Part shown: positions 23,131-33,583 of the stretch, one piece after another
How positions within the stretch are numbered: position 1 is the stretch's first letter
Layout: each line of letters begins with the position of its first letter
Assembly: GCA_963978905.1 (NCBI GenBank)
Contig: OZ022256.1
Coordinates: 11,391,501 to 11,455,500, forward strand
Source: Trichostrongylus colubriformis
Taxonomy: Eukaryota > Nematoda > Chromadorea > Rhabditida > Trichostrongylidae
Direction: 5' to 3'
DNA: 64,000 nt
Position numbers and translations under genes: made by a program
Notes under the pieces: generated by a model
Seen by the model: only the letters and a program-made list of their open reading frames with translations
The model's database searches: none
What the model was told of the DNA's origin: nothing

Positions 23131-26100
23131 TGTGTTGTGATGGGCCGGTAAGGAAATTACACCTAGGGATACACCGAGGGTACCCATGTCACTCCCACAG
23201 TCCAGCGTCAACCATTTACAACCTGTCTGCACCACATACACCCCTATCCCATTGTTATGATGTCTCAACTGAACTGCTGTCTGGAAAGGTCGGGCATGTT
23301 AGAATTGGGTAGATGCTGACCTAAGCGCACAGAGCACATAAGAATTAAGCCTAGCTCCGCCCACTGTGAGCGAGGCTTGCGCGGAAACTGCCGGTGTTCA
23401 AATTTAAGTCCACGCTTAGGTTCCAAAAATCAGGCAGGCTAGGAATGGACCTGTAGAGGTCGGGCAAGTTAGGGATGGGTTGGAGTAAGCCAAAATGTAC
23501 GGAGCACATGAGAGGCAAGCTAAAACCAGAAGTTTGGTGTGTTTGTGTGTGTAAGCATGTGTCCGTTTTTTGTCACATATCTACTTTCAACTCAATTGCA
23601 ACGTGGAGAGGTCGGGCAAGTTGGGGATGGGTAGGGGTTGACCAAAGTGTGCGGAGCTCATTAAGGACTAAGCCTAGCTCCGCCCACCGTGAGCGGAGCT
23701 TGCGCAGAAATGGTTGAAAAAAAAATCAAGAGTGGGCCTGTAGGGATCGTGCAAGTTAAGACTTGGTAGGGCCTCATCTCAACTGTATCCTGGAGGGTCG
23801 CGCGAGTTAGGAGTGGGGAGGGGCTGACCTAAGCGTACAGAGCATATAAGAACTAAGCCTAACTCCGCCCACCATGAGAGGGGCTTGCGCCGAAATCGAT
23901 GAATAAACGAATTTAGGTCCTCGCTTAAGTGCGGAAAATCGGGCAAGTTAGGAAAGGGTTGTTGAAGTCGTGCGAGTAAGGACTGGATAGGGACAGACCA
24001 AAATGTAGGGAGCACACAAGAAGCAAATTAGGAACGGGCCTGTAGAGGTAGGGCAAGTTAGGGTTGCGTAGAGGAAAACATAAGTGTACGGAGCACATAA
24101 GTTCTAAGCCTAACTCCGCCCACCATGGGAGGGGCTTGCGCCGAAATCGATGAATAAACGAATTTAGGTCCTCGCTTAAGTGCGGAAAATCGGGCAAGTT
24201 AGGAAAGGGTTGTTGAAGTCGTGCGAGTAAGGACTGGATAGGGACAGACCAAAATGTAGGGAGCACACAAGAAGCAAATTAGGAACGGGCCTGTAGAGGT
24301 AGGGCAAGTTAGGATAGCGTAGAGGAAAACATAAGTGTACGGAGCACATAAATTCTAAGCCTACCTCCGCCCATCATGGGCTGGGCTCGCCCGAAATCGA
24401 TGAATAAACGAATTCAGGTCTTCGCTCAAGTGCTGAAAATCGGGCAAGTTAGGAAAGGGTCTGTTGAAGTCGCGCATGTAAGGACTGGGAAGGGACTGAC
24501 CAAAGTAAAGGGAACACAGAACACAGGGAACGCAAATTAGGCACGGGCTGTGGAGGTCGGGCAGGTTAGTATTGGGTAGGGACCAAGTGTACGGACCACA
24601 TAAGTTCTAAGCCTAACCTGCCCACCATGGGAGGGGCTTGCGCCGAAATCGATGAATAAACGAATTTAGGTCCTCGCTTAAGTGCGGAAAATCGGGCAAG
24701 TTAGGAAAGGGTTGTTGAAGTCGTGCGAGTAAGGACTGGATAGGGACAGACCAAAATGTAGGGAGCACACAAGAAGCAAATTAGGAACGGGCCTGTAGAG
24801 GTAGGGCAAGTTAGGGTTGCGTAGAGGAAAACATAAGTGTACGGAGCACATAAGTTCTAAGCCTAACTCCGCCCACCATGGGAGGGGCTTGCGCCGAAAT
24901 CGATGAATAAACGAATTTAGGTCCTCGCTTAAGTGCGGAAAATCGGGCAAGTTAGGAAAGGGTTGTTGAAGTCGTGCGAGTAAGGACTGGATAGGGACAG
25001 ACCAAAATGTAGGGAGCACACAAGAAGCAAATTAGGAACGGGCCTGTAGAGGTAGGGCAAGTTAGGATAGCGTAGAGGAAAACATAAGTGTACGGAGCAC
25101 ATAAATTCTAAGCCTACCTCCGCCCATCATGGGCTGGGCTCGCCCGAAATCGATGAATAAACGAATTCAGGTCTTCGCTCAAGTGCTGAAAATCGGGCAA
25201 GTTAGGAAAGGGTCTGTTGAAGTCGCGCATGTAAGGACTGGGAAGGGACTGACCAAAGTAAAGGGAACACAGAACACAGGGAACGCAAATTAGGCACGGG
25301 CTGTGGAGGTCGGGCAGGTTAGTATTGGGTAGGGACCAAGTGTACGGACCACATAAGTTCTAAGCCTAACCTGCCCACCATGGGAGGGGCTTGCGCCGAA
25401 ATCGATGAATAAACGAATTTAGGTCCTCGCTTAAGTGCGGAAAATCGGGCAAGTTAGGAAAGGGTTGTTGAAGTCGTGCGAGTAAGGACTGGATAGGGAC
25501 AGACCAAAATGTAGGGAGCACACAAGAAGCAAATTAGGAACGGGCCTGTAGAGGTAGGGCAAGTTAGGATTGCGTAGAGGAAAACATAAGTGTACGGAGC
25601 ACATAAGTTCTAAGCCTAACTCCGCCCACCATGGGAGGGGCTTGCGCCGAAATCGATGAATAAACGAATTTAGGTCCTCGCTTAAGTGCGGAAAATCGGG
25701 CAAGTTAGGAAAGGGTTGGTGAAGTCGTGCGAGTAAGGACTGAATAGGGACAGACCAAAATGTAGGGAGCACACAAGAAGCAAATTAGGAACGGGCCTGT
25801 AGAGGTAGGGCAAGTTAGGATAGCGTAGAGGAAAACATAAGTGTACGGAGCACATAAATTCTAAGCCTACCTCCGCCCATCATGGGCTGGGCTCGCCCGA
25901 AATCGATGAATAAACGAATTCAGGTCTTCGCTTAAGTGCTGAATCGGGCAAGTTAGGAAAGGGTCTGTTGAAGTCGCGCATGTAAGGACTGGGGAGGGAC
26001 TGACCAAAGTGAAGGGTGCAATAAGCAAATAAGGCACGGGCCTGTGGAGGTCGCGCAGGTTAGGATTGGGTAGGTGTCATGTGTACGGAGCATATAAGTT

Positions 26101-26400
26101 TTGAGCTTAGCTCCGCCCACTATGGGCGGGGCCTGCACCAAAACCGATGGGTTTTCAAATTTATAAACCCTCGCTTGGGTTGCAAAAATTGGGAAGGTCA
26201 GGAATGGGACTGCTCAGGTCGTGCGAGTAAGAACTGGATAGGGACAGACCAAAATGTAGGGAGCACACAAGAAGCAAATTAGGTACGGGTGTGTGGAGGT
26301 CGGGCAGGTTAGGATTGGGTAGGAGTCAACCCACCAAACTTATGTACTCTGTACACGTCAACCCCCTGTGTATAGAGTACATAAGTTCTAAGCCTAGCCC
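23131..26400 (+). repeat. 251-bp satellite with 753-bp higher-order period
   Basis: A monomer of about 251 bp (with CGATGAATAAACGAATT cores near 23896, 24147, 24398, 24649, 24900, 25152, 25403, 25654 and 25905) is arranged as an A-B-C trimer of 753 bp. The trimer recurs with offsets of exactly 753 at 23925, 24678 and 25431. The copies are almost identical. The edges (23131-23880 and 26000-26400) hold more diverged monomers. The GGCGGAG..CTTGCGCCGAAAT text and the repeated 113-codon minus-strand ORF are satellite sequence, not genes. Confidence 0.92.
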
Positions 26401-26967
26401 GGCCATAATTGCAATAATGGTACCACACTCACAAAGTGACTGTTTGTTCTCGGTTACCATTAGGGAGTGGTGTGTTATTATCAGATGTATCTCTCGGCAA
26501 TCAGTTAAGGTCAATGTTTATTATAGAACTGATACATGCACGTCCTCTCCAAACTTTTAATCCTCAAAAGTCAACTACTACGGAGCGCCTCAGCGCTCAC
26601 TATGAGACACCTCCAACTGCTGCCGCTCCTTTTAGCGTGGCCGCACCTTTGCGATTGTGCCTTACACACTTGGATCAACGATGGGAAGGGGGTCTTCTTT
26701 CTTGGATTTTTGACCGTTTCGATCCATCTTCCTTACTTTGGTACTACTAAGTGCTTCAGTTCTATTTTTGTGTTCGGATCGAATCCTGCCTTTCTTTTAA
26801 GGGGTTTTGCCTTCAGTGGGGAAGAGGTTACAGATGGGTGTGGTGTCTCTTAGTTTCAACCAAAGCCGATGATCGTTGGAGGTTTGCTCACAATATGTAC
26901 AAGCCGCATATTATCCGTTCCCTGCTGCTATGTGCGCTCCCTATACACAGGGCCTATTCCTGCTGCA

Positions 26968-27156
26968 ATGCGCGCGAAGCGCGCATGCGAAAGTCGGCTC
27001 GCCGCGCGAGCGGCGAGCCGAGAGTCGCTCCTCGCTACAAAACAGAAAGCCCCAAAGCCACCCTGCCGGGGCGGCGAAGCCGCCCCTACGAGGATTGGCC
27101 GGCGAAGCCGGCCAATCCGAGTCTAGGAGGGTTGGCCGGCGTCAGCCGGCCAACCC
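26968..27156. repeat. Cluster of five perfect hairpins
   Basis: Stems are 26968-26986 (8 bp, loop GAA), 26995-27020 (11 bp, loop GCGA), 27068-27086 (8 bp, loop GAA), 27092-27118 (12 bp, loop GAA) and 27129-27156 (12 bp, loop GTCA). All arms are perfectly complementary. Three of the five close as GC-GAA-GC, the known unusually stable DNA mini-hairpin. The last two share the TTGGCCGGC arm. They sit at the 3' end of the Helitron-like insert, where Helitrons need a hairpin for termination. Confidence 0.9.
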
Positions 27157-27184
27157 GACTGGTTGTTTTAAATAGAGTGATTGC

Positions 27185-28060
27185 ATTGAATTCTACTCAA
27201 AAGTGGTTTAGGTGGTTGGGCATTTGGAAAAAGGGGTAGATCGATACAGAAATCAGCGGCGGAGGGGATATATCCGGCATTTATATGTTTTAGTGATAAA
27301 GGATTTTGGTTGAGTTGGATCGAAAATACTAAGAGCCATGGCTAATCTGTACCTACGAAGCTTGCGGTGGCTATGGTGATGTTTTCGGCAAAAATGTGGG
27401 TTCAGGGTTTGAATTATATATGCGTATCAGAACTGATCCTTGTGCATTTGGGCATGAAAGGGTTCTACCAGCGAGTAGCCCTTCCGAGAGGGGGCTCGTT
27501 GGGTCATTTGTGGTAAAAACTTCCCATCTCTGAGGGAATGTGGTATAGGTTGTTCCTATCACCGCATTGTCAGAGAAGGGTGGTAGAGTGGTATCCTGAG
27601 TGAGGTAGACCGGAAATTTGAGAAGGTTATGATCGTCCTGGGTAGTGGTAACAAAAGGAGTGGTTGTTTCGTCAAACGAAATGGTGTTCGCGCGATAATC
27701 TATTAATAGTTTGGCGAGTTGAGGAATGGCATCGTTTTCTAAGATGAAGGGAGAGGAGCAGTTTTCATCTGCTGCGACATAACATGTAAATTCTATCGTT
27801 TTGTCACCGATGAGGAGGGTTGGAGTAAACTGTCCAAGGAGGTGTATTGGAGTACCATTTGCGGTGATTCCTTTGGCAACAGAAGGTCGGAATGCATGCC
27901 TTGATCTGTCGGGCTACACTTTCCGGAACGAGAGATATAGCGGAGCCAGTATCGATAAGTACTATGATGTGCTTATTATTGAGGTAGGTTTGGATATACA
28001 TTAGTGGATCGGTGGATGCCCGGAGGATGCACGATACGCTGGGGAGAAAACTCAAGAAAT
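27185..28060 (-). pseudogene. Retropepsin-like aspartic protease region
   Basis: On the minus strand HIIVLIDTGSAISLVPESV (about 27930-27980) carries the D-T-G-S active-site motif of retroviral-type aspartic proteases, preceded by MYIQTYLNN. After a frameshift the reading continues with GITANGTPIHLLGQFTPT, FTCYVAADENCSSPFIL and AKLLIDYRANTISF to about 27650, then a linker toward RT. The enzyme cleaves Gag-Pol in active elements. Upstream it is joined to a Pro-rich segment (27976-28233) and the membrane module. The linker to RT is split by the Helitron-like insert. Confidence 0.8.
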
Positions 28061-28300
28061 CTTTGTTGCCTTGGTTGGGGTGTTGGAGATTGAAGGTTGG
28101 TCGATGATATGGGGAGGGTTGTAGTTTGCTGGGGTGGGTTTTTTGGTAGGCACAAGCTTTTGGTAGGTAGTAGATGGTTGTTGGATCCTATTTGTTCGGA
28201 GTGTTGTTTGTTGACTGCACAAAGAGGTGTCATATCGTTAAGTGGAACATGTGAGAATGGTGGGAATTGAACTGAAATACTAGTTGGTTCAGCGGCTTCC

Positions 28301-29131
28301 TCAAATACTTGTCGAGCATGGCGTTGTCTTCGATGGATTTGGGGATAGCGAACTCTTTTTACTAAAGAGTGATGAAAGAATGAAAGAGATGCCTACAGGG
28401 ATGGATTTGAGAGCTATGTTAATAGGCAGTTGAACGGCGGTTCTTTGGATATAAAGGAGAGTTAGCATTGCGAGGAAGAGTATGCCAAATAGAACGATAA
28501 CAAGCGTGCGGACCCATATGTAATCCAGTAGACGCCAGAATTTTCTGTTTTTGTGTCTGGAGGACATGTTCTGCGTTAGCCTCAAGAAATGGTGCCGTGT
28601 TAGCAAGCTCGTGGTGCAGTGGAAAAGATGTAGGATCTATGTCGATAGAAGCAGATTTTGATTTGACAGTTTCGAATTGTCGATGGAGTGGAACCATTAG
28701 GAAGATTCAAGTGAATGTTAGTGATCGGGGTGTAACCTGAGGATGATTTGTAATGGTTGTTCCCATCATTGTACATAGATACCAAATGGTAGGTGTCCAC
28801 AGTCAGCTTCTGGGCTGGATGTGACGAGATCCCTTGTCCCTGGTTGAATAAAATAATGGGTTCTCCCGGATCAAACGGGTGTGTAAATGTAACGTGTACC
28901 TCTTATGTTGTGATCGAAAATAATTTCATCCACAATGATTTCTATGCATTTAGAAATCATTAAAACGTCTCCCGTAGCCAAGGCAAACATATCGTCCCCT
29001 TGTAATAAGATACGAGCAGTGCTAGTGGGGTCAATTTGAGCTATGCTTTTTATAGATTGGATTTTGAAGTTTAATAAAGAGCATATGCGACCTAATAGAA
29101 AGTTGAAGTCTTGTTTCATGATATCTTCCAC
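28301..29131 (-). pseudogene. Envelope-like membrane module 5' of protease
   Basis: On the minus strand a frame starting MEDIMKQDFNFLLGRICSLL (29131) continues through IAQIDPTSTARILLQGDDMF and a CIEIIVDEIIFDHNIRGTRY block. After a frameshift come GYTPITNIHLNLPNG and NCQIKICFYRHRSY, then after another shift a transmembrane helix VLFGILFLAMLTLLYIQ (about 28450) and a Ser/basic tail that leads into the Pro-rich segment before the protease. An ectodomain-helix-tail layout in an LTR element suggests an Env relic. I cannot name the viral glycoprotein family. Frameshifts make it non-functional. Its position before pol rather than after it is unusual. Confidence 0.5.
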
Positions 29132-30510
29132 TTTCAGCTTTAGATATTACCTTTTACTGTTGGGTTCTGCATGGCGGTTACCTTAGCGTTGCTCGTGGTG
29201 AAGCATAGGGTCATTAGTCATAACCGTGAAATATGGTTCTGAATTTAATTCAATGTGGTGAGCAATTTTAGCGGAAGCATTGTATAGAATTTGGTTATAT
29301 GGTTGAGGTGAAATTTCTAATCAAGAAGTTATACATTGCACCGAGCCAGTGTAGGCGAGAGGTCAGCTTGATTTAGCCGATGCCCACAATTGCTTACTTG
29401 GGAGAGTAAGTACTTGCTGGAGATATGAGAGAGTAAACACTAGCAAACACAAAGGAAGAGGTATAGAACTGAACAGTGGCTTATGATTTGGGATAGTTAT
29501 TGAATTAACTTGAAAGTGTGATGAGGAAATTCTATGATTTTGATTTTATATGAGTTATTTAAATAATTCCTTGGTTTGCGGAAATAGGTGGTTTTGGCCT
29601 CTAGGACGCTTTCTATGGGGGACGGTGCCAAATGTTACCGTATTCCATGGTAGAGAGTTGTTTTGTTAATTATGGTGATAAGTATTTGGATGTGTATTGA
29701 TTTTTTTGCTCTAAAATTAGAACAGTGAGGGCGCTTATTCGACAAAAAAAATGTTGAAGTTGTATGAGCGTTCGTAGTTCCAGAAGGTAGATCTGCGAGA
29801 AAAGAAGGGTTATGAACGTAGAAAGTCTTTTTGAGAGAAGATATTGTTTTTCAGCTATGTTAAAGAATTGAAATAGAGGTAGAAGCAGAACCGACCGAAC
29901 TGGAGAATTTCAGACGATGGAATAATGATTCGTTGGCGAAAAGACAAAAAGTTGGCTTCAAATGTGGAGTAGTATGCAGTGGGTGACTTTCCGGGATTTC
30001 ATGTGTTATTGGCGGGTGGATTACGGTAGTCTTTATTAATCGATATATTTTGCTGTTGGTTGGGGAGTATTTGGCCTTTTTATACGTTTGAAATACTTAC
30101 TGGATGGTTGAGAATGACTTGAGAGATTTTGGTTCGAAAAGTACTAATAGTTATTGAAAAAATGCTTTTTCGAGTCTAGAAATGAATATAGTTGATATTC
30201 TTCTCAAAATCAGCTCATAAACTGATTTTGATGGGGAAATGGGTTTCTAGACACGGGTTATTAATAAAATTAGTTACATTTGTTGCGTTCAAAAGCTGGG
30301 TTGAAATTAGGAAAGAATAGAATAGGAAACAAGATGATTTAATGAGGTTTCCGAGATTGAGCCGTGAGTGTGGTTTTGAGTATTTCAAAAAAATTGTTTG
30401 CAAGGTTAGAGATTGTAGAAGGGTGATACTTCGATTTTGTAGTAATTAGTTAGTAAAGTGGAAGACAAGAAATCGCGAAATTCATTGTGAAAGGTGATTT
30501 TCTCTCGTTT

Positions 30511-31220
30511 TTATGGATTGCGCCATGTTGTTCAATTTCAATTTTATTGTTAGCGTATTGGGAAGGATAATTATCATTTATAATTATTGAGATTGGCCAG
30601 AAATTTGAAAAGGTGTAATGTGATGATCCAGGAAGCAAGTACTTGGCTTGGGATCGCGCCACGTGGTTTGATTCTGATGGTATTGTTAATGTGTTGGGAA
30701 GATTGATTATCGGGATTGGGCAGAAATTGGAATAAGTGCGGCATGATGATTCAGAAAAATGACATTACTTGATCTGGGACTACGCCATGTTGTTAAACTT
30801 TGTTCGTATTGTTGAAACGTTGTGAAGGTCTATTATTATATCTACTTTTTGAGAATGTATATGAATGAGGGAAGCGGGATATTTAGATTGTGGTAATTGA
30901 TATGACTTGAGGTAATTAGGATTGCGCCACGTAGTTGGCTTGTAGTTGTATTATTGCTGTGTTGGGAAGGTTTATTATTAGTTATGACTATAGAGAGCAA
31001 GTATGAGTGTCCTGGAAAGGGTATGTTGGGGGATTGCTGTTAATCGATCTATTCTAGGATTGCGCCATGTGGTGGGATCCTAAGTGTTCTGAAAATTTGT
31101 TTGGAGGGTTTGTTTTTCATTGAATGGTGGCATCTAAGTATTGCACAGTTAGCATGTCTGGGTGGAAGACTAAAATACAAAAACTATCGTTGAAGTTGTT
31201 ATTGTTGGATGCGCCATGCT
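30511..31220. repeat. Degenerate ~140-bp tandem repeat (GGATTGCGCCATG)
   Basis: The motif GGATTGCGCCAYGT recurs near 30515, 30651, 30776, 30919, 31058 and 31206 with spacings of 125-148 bp, followed by ttgttaatgtgttgggaaga-like text in several copies. It lies in the retroelement leader, and each copy has drifted substantially. Confidence 0.75.
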
Positions 31221-32880
31221 GTTCCCCTGTGATGATATTGCTGATGTAGTGGAAAGATCTGTCATGGTTTTTACTATTAATAATGGATGAAAATGCTCAG
31301 AGGGGAGGCCTTTTAGTTGAAGGTATTGATATCATAGCAGCCTATGATCATGCCGCAGGACATCAATGAAGAACCTTAATGTTGACTTTTTATTAATTGA
31401 TTATTTTTCATTGGAACATGGGGGTGAAGGGCGGATAGTGGTGTTAGGTGATGTGAAACGGTTTTGTTTTGTTTGATAGAAGCTTAATATTTGAATAGGG
31501 GTGGAGGTTTTGGCATTAATTGGGTTTTTAGATTAAGTTATTGCTGCGATTTAAAATTGCCTCGTTCAAGTACAGTCGATAACGCTTGAAATTGGATAAG
31601 TGTAGGAGAGTGAGGAGCGGTGAAGTGAGCAAAGTGTGAAGTTTGGAGTGACTGTGCGGGTTAACAATTATTAAATTGACAGCCTTGTTAGCGCGCTCGA
31701 AAAGATTGAAGTGAACATGGAATTGTTATTTTATTTTAATTTGAAGTGACTTCATCTGTTTCTATGGTGGTTTGTTAGACTAGCAACTGCTTTGGGATCT
31801 TAGAGTTTATGGAGTGTGGTAACAAGTCCCATTTTATTGGAAAGTTTCAATGCAGACTGGATAAGCTTAAGAAATTGGCCAGATACCGTAATCTGATTGC
31901 GAAATCTGAACGCGGTGGTTGGGATCGGAGTCGGGGCTGTCACTATTAATGTATACATGACGCCGACGTGACACCTGTTGAGATGTTGGATCTCTCTTGC
32001 CTCACCGAGGTACCGTATCCGTATTGGCGGATTAGTGAGTTTCGCAACCCAGACTAATAAATCTTGTGGGCGATTCGCATGTGCCACGGTGCGTTGTAAT
32101 GCAGCCGCCTTGGCACGAAAACTTCACTATACACTCGGAAATAGAAGAGATACATGAATATATGATTTTGCTGTCTATCTCCTAGTACCGTCTCTGAACC
32201 GGTATCGTAGCAGCAAAGGGTCATATAGTGAGTGAGAATAGCTAGTTCTCAAGAAAAGTGCGCAGAATGGCGAGCAAGTCCTTTTCATAAATCGGCATAT
32301 TAAATGGTTATTCATTAGATACTGGTTGTCAATAAAGAATTCAAGCGATTACGCGAATTGCATTAACTATTTCATTTATTTTCCAGTTCATTTACTTTTT
32401 TCATTTACTAATACTGGTTTTTACACCAGATTTCGTACTATTATGCTATCTTATTTCATTGTACTTTATTCAGTTCATTTTTTTGCTAAAACATACTCGT
32501 TTCATATTTCATTTTCATTAATTCTTAATTTTCATTTTTTTCAAGCTAAACATATTGGTTTCCTAGCAAAACATTTTTTCATAATTCAGTGTTAATGCGC
32601 ATATTTTTTTACATTCTACTTGTCCCATAGGTCTACTCGACTACTTGCAGTCGAAGTTATTTTTATCGACCCGATTAGAGGAACGTGTAGAGAGTGGTGG
32701 ACGTCTGGTATGCTGTAACTAGCGCGGGCGTGTTACGAAATTGACAGCCTAGCAGCAATCTGCTGGGTGTCATTGATTACTATAGAAATTTATTATCCCT
32801 TTGATATGAATTATACTTCTTAATAATATCAGCTGGTTCGCCGTGGGAAGAAAGAAAGGGGAACTTGTCGCCAGGACTTC

Positions 32881-32966
32881 AAAATTACACCGTTTTAGGT
32901 GTCAAAACTATTACTTATCCCTTAAAATTACACCGTTTTAGGTGTCAAAACTATTACTTTACCCCT
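32881..32966. repeat. 43-bp tandem duplication in the leader
   Basis: AAAATTACACCGTTTTAGGT begins at 32881 and again at 32924. The units are near-identical, and each contains the palindromic-looking ACACCgttttaGGTGT. Confidence 0.88.
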
Positions 32967-32990
32967 TATTATGGATATCCAGAAAAAAAT

Positions 32991-33000
32991 ATACTTACGT
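32991..33000 (-). promoter_or_regulatory. Consensus 5' splice donor in leader
   Basis: The minus-strand text ACGTAAGTAT matches the AG|GTAAGT donor consensus closely. It lies about 170 nt into the transcript after the 5' LTR. A leader donor is what an element needs to make a spliced subgenomic RNA, for example for the membrane module. The acceptor was not identified. Confidence 0.45.
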
Positions 33001-33145
33001 AAGTTGTCGTTCGTTTCTTCATCTTCTGCAGGTAGACGAAGTCGTTGGGTTGAGTCGAAGGAATTGTGGGTTGGGAGGGGAATGCATTCTACTTAAGAGA
33101 GAAAAAGGAGGGGAGAAAAAAATTAGTTTCGAAAACGGGTGTGAA

Positions 33146-33166
33146 GAAATCTCCCTGGGTCCTCCA
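33146..33166 (-). other. Primer-binding site
   Basis: Immediately after the 5' LTR (minus strand) the sequence reads TGGAGGACCCAGGGAGATTT. It starts with TGG, the complement of a tRNA CCA end, with no gap to the LTR. The complement AAATCTCCCTGGGTCCTCCA resembles a tRNA T-arm plus acceptor 3' end. From memory it is closest to tRNA-Gln with about three mismatches. The tRNA identity is uncertain. Confidence 0.65.
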
Positions 33167-33465
33167 TATCAGATAATAGGTTCGCGAGGCCTATCACTGA
33201 AGGGGTAGGTGTAGCGGTGGTTTATAGGATGTGGTACAAGACACATGGGCTATATATATTTATTACTAATAGGATTACATAAGAGGGAAGAAGGGGAAGG
33301 TGAGGAGGTGAGGTGGTGACTGCCGGGAATGACTGCCACTGCTGGATGGCAGCAGCTTAAGTACCCGCAGGCTGGAGGAGGATCGAGGTGGCGCCGCCTG
33401 TTGGCTGCCGGTGCATGATGACGAGTCCTTGTGGATTGATGGGCTGGAGGAGCTGACACCTGACA
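33167..33465 (-). repeat. 5' LTR (299 bp)
   Basis: Partner of 18564-18862. I read the two copies side by side and saw no difference, which implies a recent insertion or recent conversion. As the upstream LTR for the minus-strand element it would supply the promoter; its TATATATAG lies around 33253-33262. Confidence 0.9.
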
Positions 33466-33469
33466 CGGT
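33466..33469. repeat. Target duplication CGGT, right copy
   Basis: Follows the right LTR and matches 18560-18563. The fold-back arm sequence resumes directly afterwards (CGGTTCATGTTG). Confidence 0.9.
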
Positions 33470-33583
33470 TCATGTTGTTGATCGTAACTATTTCATATTT
33501 ACTATGCGTGCACCTATTGCGTTTCGAAATGTTGTTAATGTTCGATGCTTATTTGTAACCCATATATTGCTTACCTTTTTCAG

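Larger units (their letters stand above)
22465..27170 (+). mobile_element. Helitron/HINE-like insert loaded with satellites
   Basis: It starts TATATATAAAGCAGAAG, runs into a GTCT microsatellite, then 145-bp and 251-bp tandem arrays, 0.57 kb of unique sequence and five hairpins, the last ending 14 nt before the right boundary. If 22465-27170 is removed, the pol reading frame of the host LTR element becomes continuous across the joint with no target duplication, which fits Helitron-type insertion. A GTCY microsatellite plus a 3' stem-loop is the layout described for DINE-1/HINE non-autonomous Helentrons (family knowledge). No Rep/helicase gene is inside. The class is inferred. The boundaries may be off by a few bases. 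Confidence 0.6.
29132..33145 (-). other. Long leader of the LTR element, mostly non-coding
   Basis: About 4 kb lies between the 5' LTR and the membrane module, where gag is expected. I find no CCHC zinc knuckle or convincing Gag. One 95-codon minus frame (31800-32087) reads FRAKAAALQRTVAHANRPQD upstream and PTPIPTTAFRFRNQITVSGQ inside. It looks protein-like and could be a Gag or Env-ectodomain remnant. The rest is T/G-rich on the plus strand with the repeat array 30511-31220. Confidence 0.5.
18564..33465 (-). mobile_element. LTR retroelement, Ty3/gypsy-type, 14.9 kb, defective
   Basis: It is bounded by 299-bp LTRs (18564-18862 and 33167-33465) in which I see no difference, with CGGT target duplications. 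On the minus strand the order is 5' LTR, primer-binding site, long non-coding leader, membrane/envelope-like module, protease, reverse transcriptase, RNase H, integrase, polypurine tract, 3' LTR. The RT-RNase H-integrase order is Ty3/gypsy-like (family knowledge). Frames are broken by several stops and frameshifts, the RT active site reads YIDN, and a 4.7-kb Helitron-like insert splits protease from RT. It must therefore have been mobilised in trans, or decayed while its LTRs were homogenised. Confidence 0.85.

Noticed and set aside
23925..25772. Three near-identical 113-codon minus-strand ORFs
   Set aside because: They are the same frame in successive 753-bp satellite trimers, with low-information Pro/Leu/Ser composition and no family resemblance.
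26751..27239. 162-codon plus-strand ORF across the hairpin cluster
   Set aside because: It reads through five palindromes, and overlapping ORFs occur in all three frames because of high GC.
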